Assembly: GCA_964356355.1 (NCBI GenBank)
Contig: CAYHGX010000002.1
Coordinates: forward strand, 55,313-119,312
Direction of reading: 5' to 3'
Source: CAYHGX01 sp964356355
GTDB taxonomy: Bacteria > Patescibacteriota > Gracilibacteria > UBA1369 > LOWO2-01-FULL-3
Length of the DNA stretch: 64,000 bases
How positions within the stretch are numbered: position 1 is the stretch's first letter; every line of letters starts with the position of its first letter. A model generated the notes under the pieces. It worked only from the letters and a program-made list of their open reading frames with translations, was not told the DNA's origin and did no database searches. Position numbers and translations under genes: made by a program. Positions 63,261 to 64,000 of the stretch are shown piece after piece.

Positions 63261-64000
63261 TAATTATAGTTAAATTTGCTTCTACTTCAGCCATTTCAGG
63301 CTCACTCAAAGGAACCTCCAGGTAACCAATTTTCCCCTCAGCAAAATCCACACCCTTACCAATAATCGTTTTACACCAAATACAAACTGGCTGCCTATTT
63401 GAAGTAAAAGCCCTATTAATCGCATTCAAAATTTCCTCACAATCGTTCCCATTAAGAACCCTAATCACCCTCCAGCCAAAAGCCTCAAATTTTGCCTGCA
63501 AATAATCCAAATCCAAAATAGATTTAATCGGTCCATCAGGCTGAAAACCATTATTATCCACAAAAGCGATCAGATTATTCAACTTGTTGTGACTAGCCGC
63601 CAAAGCCGCCTCCCACACCTGCCCGCACTGCAATTCCTGATCAGACAAAAAGGTAAAAACACGATTCGCCTTTCGCTCCATCTTCAAACTCAACGCCAAT
63701 CCCAGAGCAGCAGAAAGCCCATGTCCCATTGTTAAATTCGACACAGAAATACCAGGCAACTTCATCTTCGGCCGGCCAGAAAGTAGGCTTCCAGACTGAG
63801 CAAAATAGTTTAACTGTTCACCATCAAAAAAGCCCAAATCCGCCAAAATCGCATACACCACCGGCGCCAAAGTTGACTTTGAAACCACCACGTAATCCTG
63901 CTCGTCGGCCCCAGGCTTCAAAGGATCAAAGCGCATAACAGGCTCCCCAAAAAGATCACCATAATAAAGCGCAACAAGCATCTCGATAGCCGACATCATC
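63253..64000 (-). CDS. Transketolase, N-terminal subunit (truncated at window end)
   Basis: Thiamine-diphosphate-binding half. Visible from MMSAIEMLVALYYGD, which corresponds to the LSxADILxVLY of intact proteins, so the start lies beyond base 64000. SNLTMGHGLSAALGLAL, then LSDQELQCGQVWEAA for the usual GDGELxEGxxWEA, and VDNNGFQPDG for the diphosphate/Mg site (Asp and Asn kept). The Gly residues around the Mg-binding Asp are replaced, an unusual form. Confidence 0.85.
   Translation of the reverse strand, partial: MMSAIEMLVALYYGDLFGEPVMRFDPLKPGADEQDYVVVSKSTLAPVVYAILADLGFFDGEQLNYFAQSGSLLSGRPKMKLPGISVSNLTMGHGLSAALGLALSLKMERKANRVFTFLSDQELQCGQVWEAALAASHNKLNNLIAFVDNNGFQPDGPIKSILDLDYLQAKFEAFGWRVIRVLNGNDCEEILNAINRAFTSNRQPVCIWCKTIIGKGVDFAEGKIGYLEVPLSEPEMAEVEANLTIINE

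Noticed and set aside
1..64000. Genetic code 25 (UGA = Gly) as in Gracilibacteria/Absconditabacteria
   Set aside because: TGA ends pyrC, carA and the DinG-like gene at family-consistent positions.
1..64000. CRISPR arrays, insertion sequences, phage genes
   Set aside because: No spaced direct repeats, transposases, integrases or structural phage genes seen.

Overview
The window looks like a scaffold from a metagenome-assembled, streamlined, AT-rich bacterial genome. Genes are tightly packed with many 1-20 nt overlaps, TGA works as a normal stop (carA, pyrC and the DinG-like gene end in it), Shine-Dalgarno motifs are almost absent, and three runs of exactly 100 N mark scaffold joins. Gene content (short ribosomal proteins, degenerate enzymes, a WxL-like surface locus, decay of a P-type ATPase) is compatible with a Patescibacteria/CPR lineage such as Peregrinibacteria. 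That placement is inference; no rRNA gene lies in the window.

Region by region. 1-5.45 kb: end of the spc/alpha translation operon (adk, map, infA, rpmJ, rpsM, rpsK, rpsD, rpoA, rplQ, rplM, rpsI), closed by a terminator. 5.45-9.3 kb: a P-type ATPase pseudogene, trmD, a long intact ORF for a catalytically dead P-type ATPase, a DUF167 protein and rsmA. 9.3-17.4 kb: a divergent pyrimidine locus, with a lipoprotein gene, pyrD, pyrK, pyrE and pyrF on the minus strand and pyrB, pyrC, a TauE-like permease and carA on the plus strand; carB is not here. 17.4-20.4 kb: a candidate minus-strand small RNA and a DinG-like exonuclease whose helicase motifs are lost. 20.5-27 kb: a complete F-type ATP synthase operon with an unusual gamma subunit carrying long acidic insertions; atpD is interrupted by a scaffold gap. 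27-39.2 kb: envelope glycan cluster (methyltransferases, UbiA-type prenyltransferase, SDR epimerase, UDP-ManNAc dehydrogenase and UDP-GlcNAc 2-epimerase, GT2 and GT-C glycosyltransferases, a flippase-like protein). 39.2-44.4 kb: a surface-protein locus with WxL-like organisation. 44.4-46.6 kb: divergent VIT-type and Nramp metal transporters around a palindrome. 46.6-51.8 kb: a threonine operon with a candidate Thr/Ile attenuator, a three-part aspartokinase / homoserine dehydrogenase / shikimate-kinase-like fusion, thrC, then superoxide dismutase. 51.8-57.8 kb: a lipoprotein, lemA plus a DUF2207 protein, uvrB, an inositol-monophosphatase-family enzyme and tRNA-Arg(GCG). 57.8-64 kb: a long RelA/SpoT-like protein and a pentose-phosphate/PRPP block (rpe, rpiB, prs, split transketolase).

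How the genes fit together: rpe, rpiB, transketolase and prs supply PRPP for the pyr enzymes. The UDP-GlcNAc 2-epimerase and dehydrogenase pair would make UDP-ManNAcA for the adjacent glycosyltransferases. The most interesting signals are the shikimate-kinase-like domain fused to the threonine-pathway enzyme directly upstream of thrC (a candidate non-orthologous homoserine kinase), its attenuator-like leader, the acidic gamma subunit, and three proteins (P-type ATPase, DinG, RelA) that keep their fold but have lost a catalytic centre.
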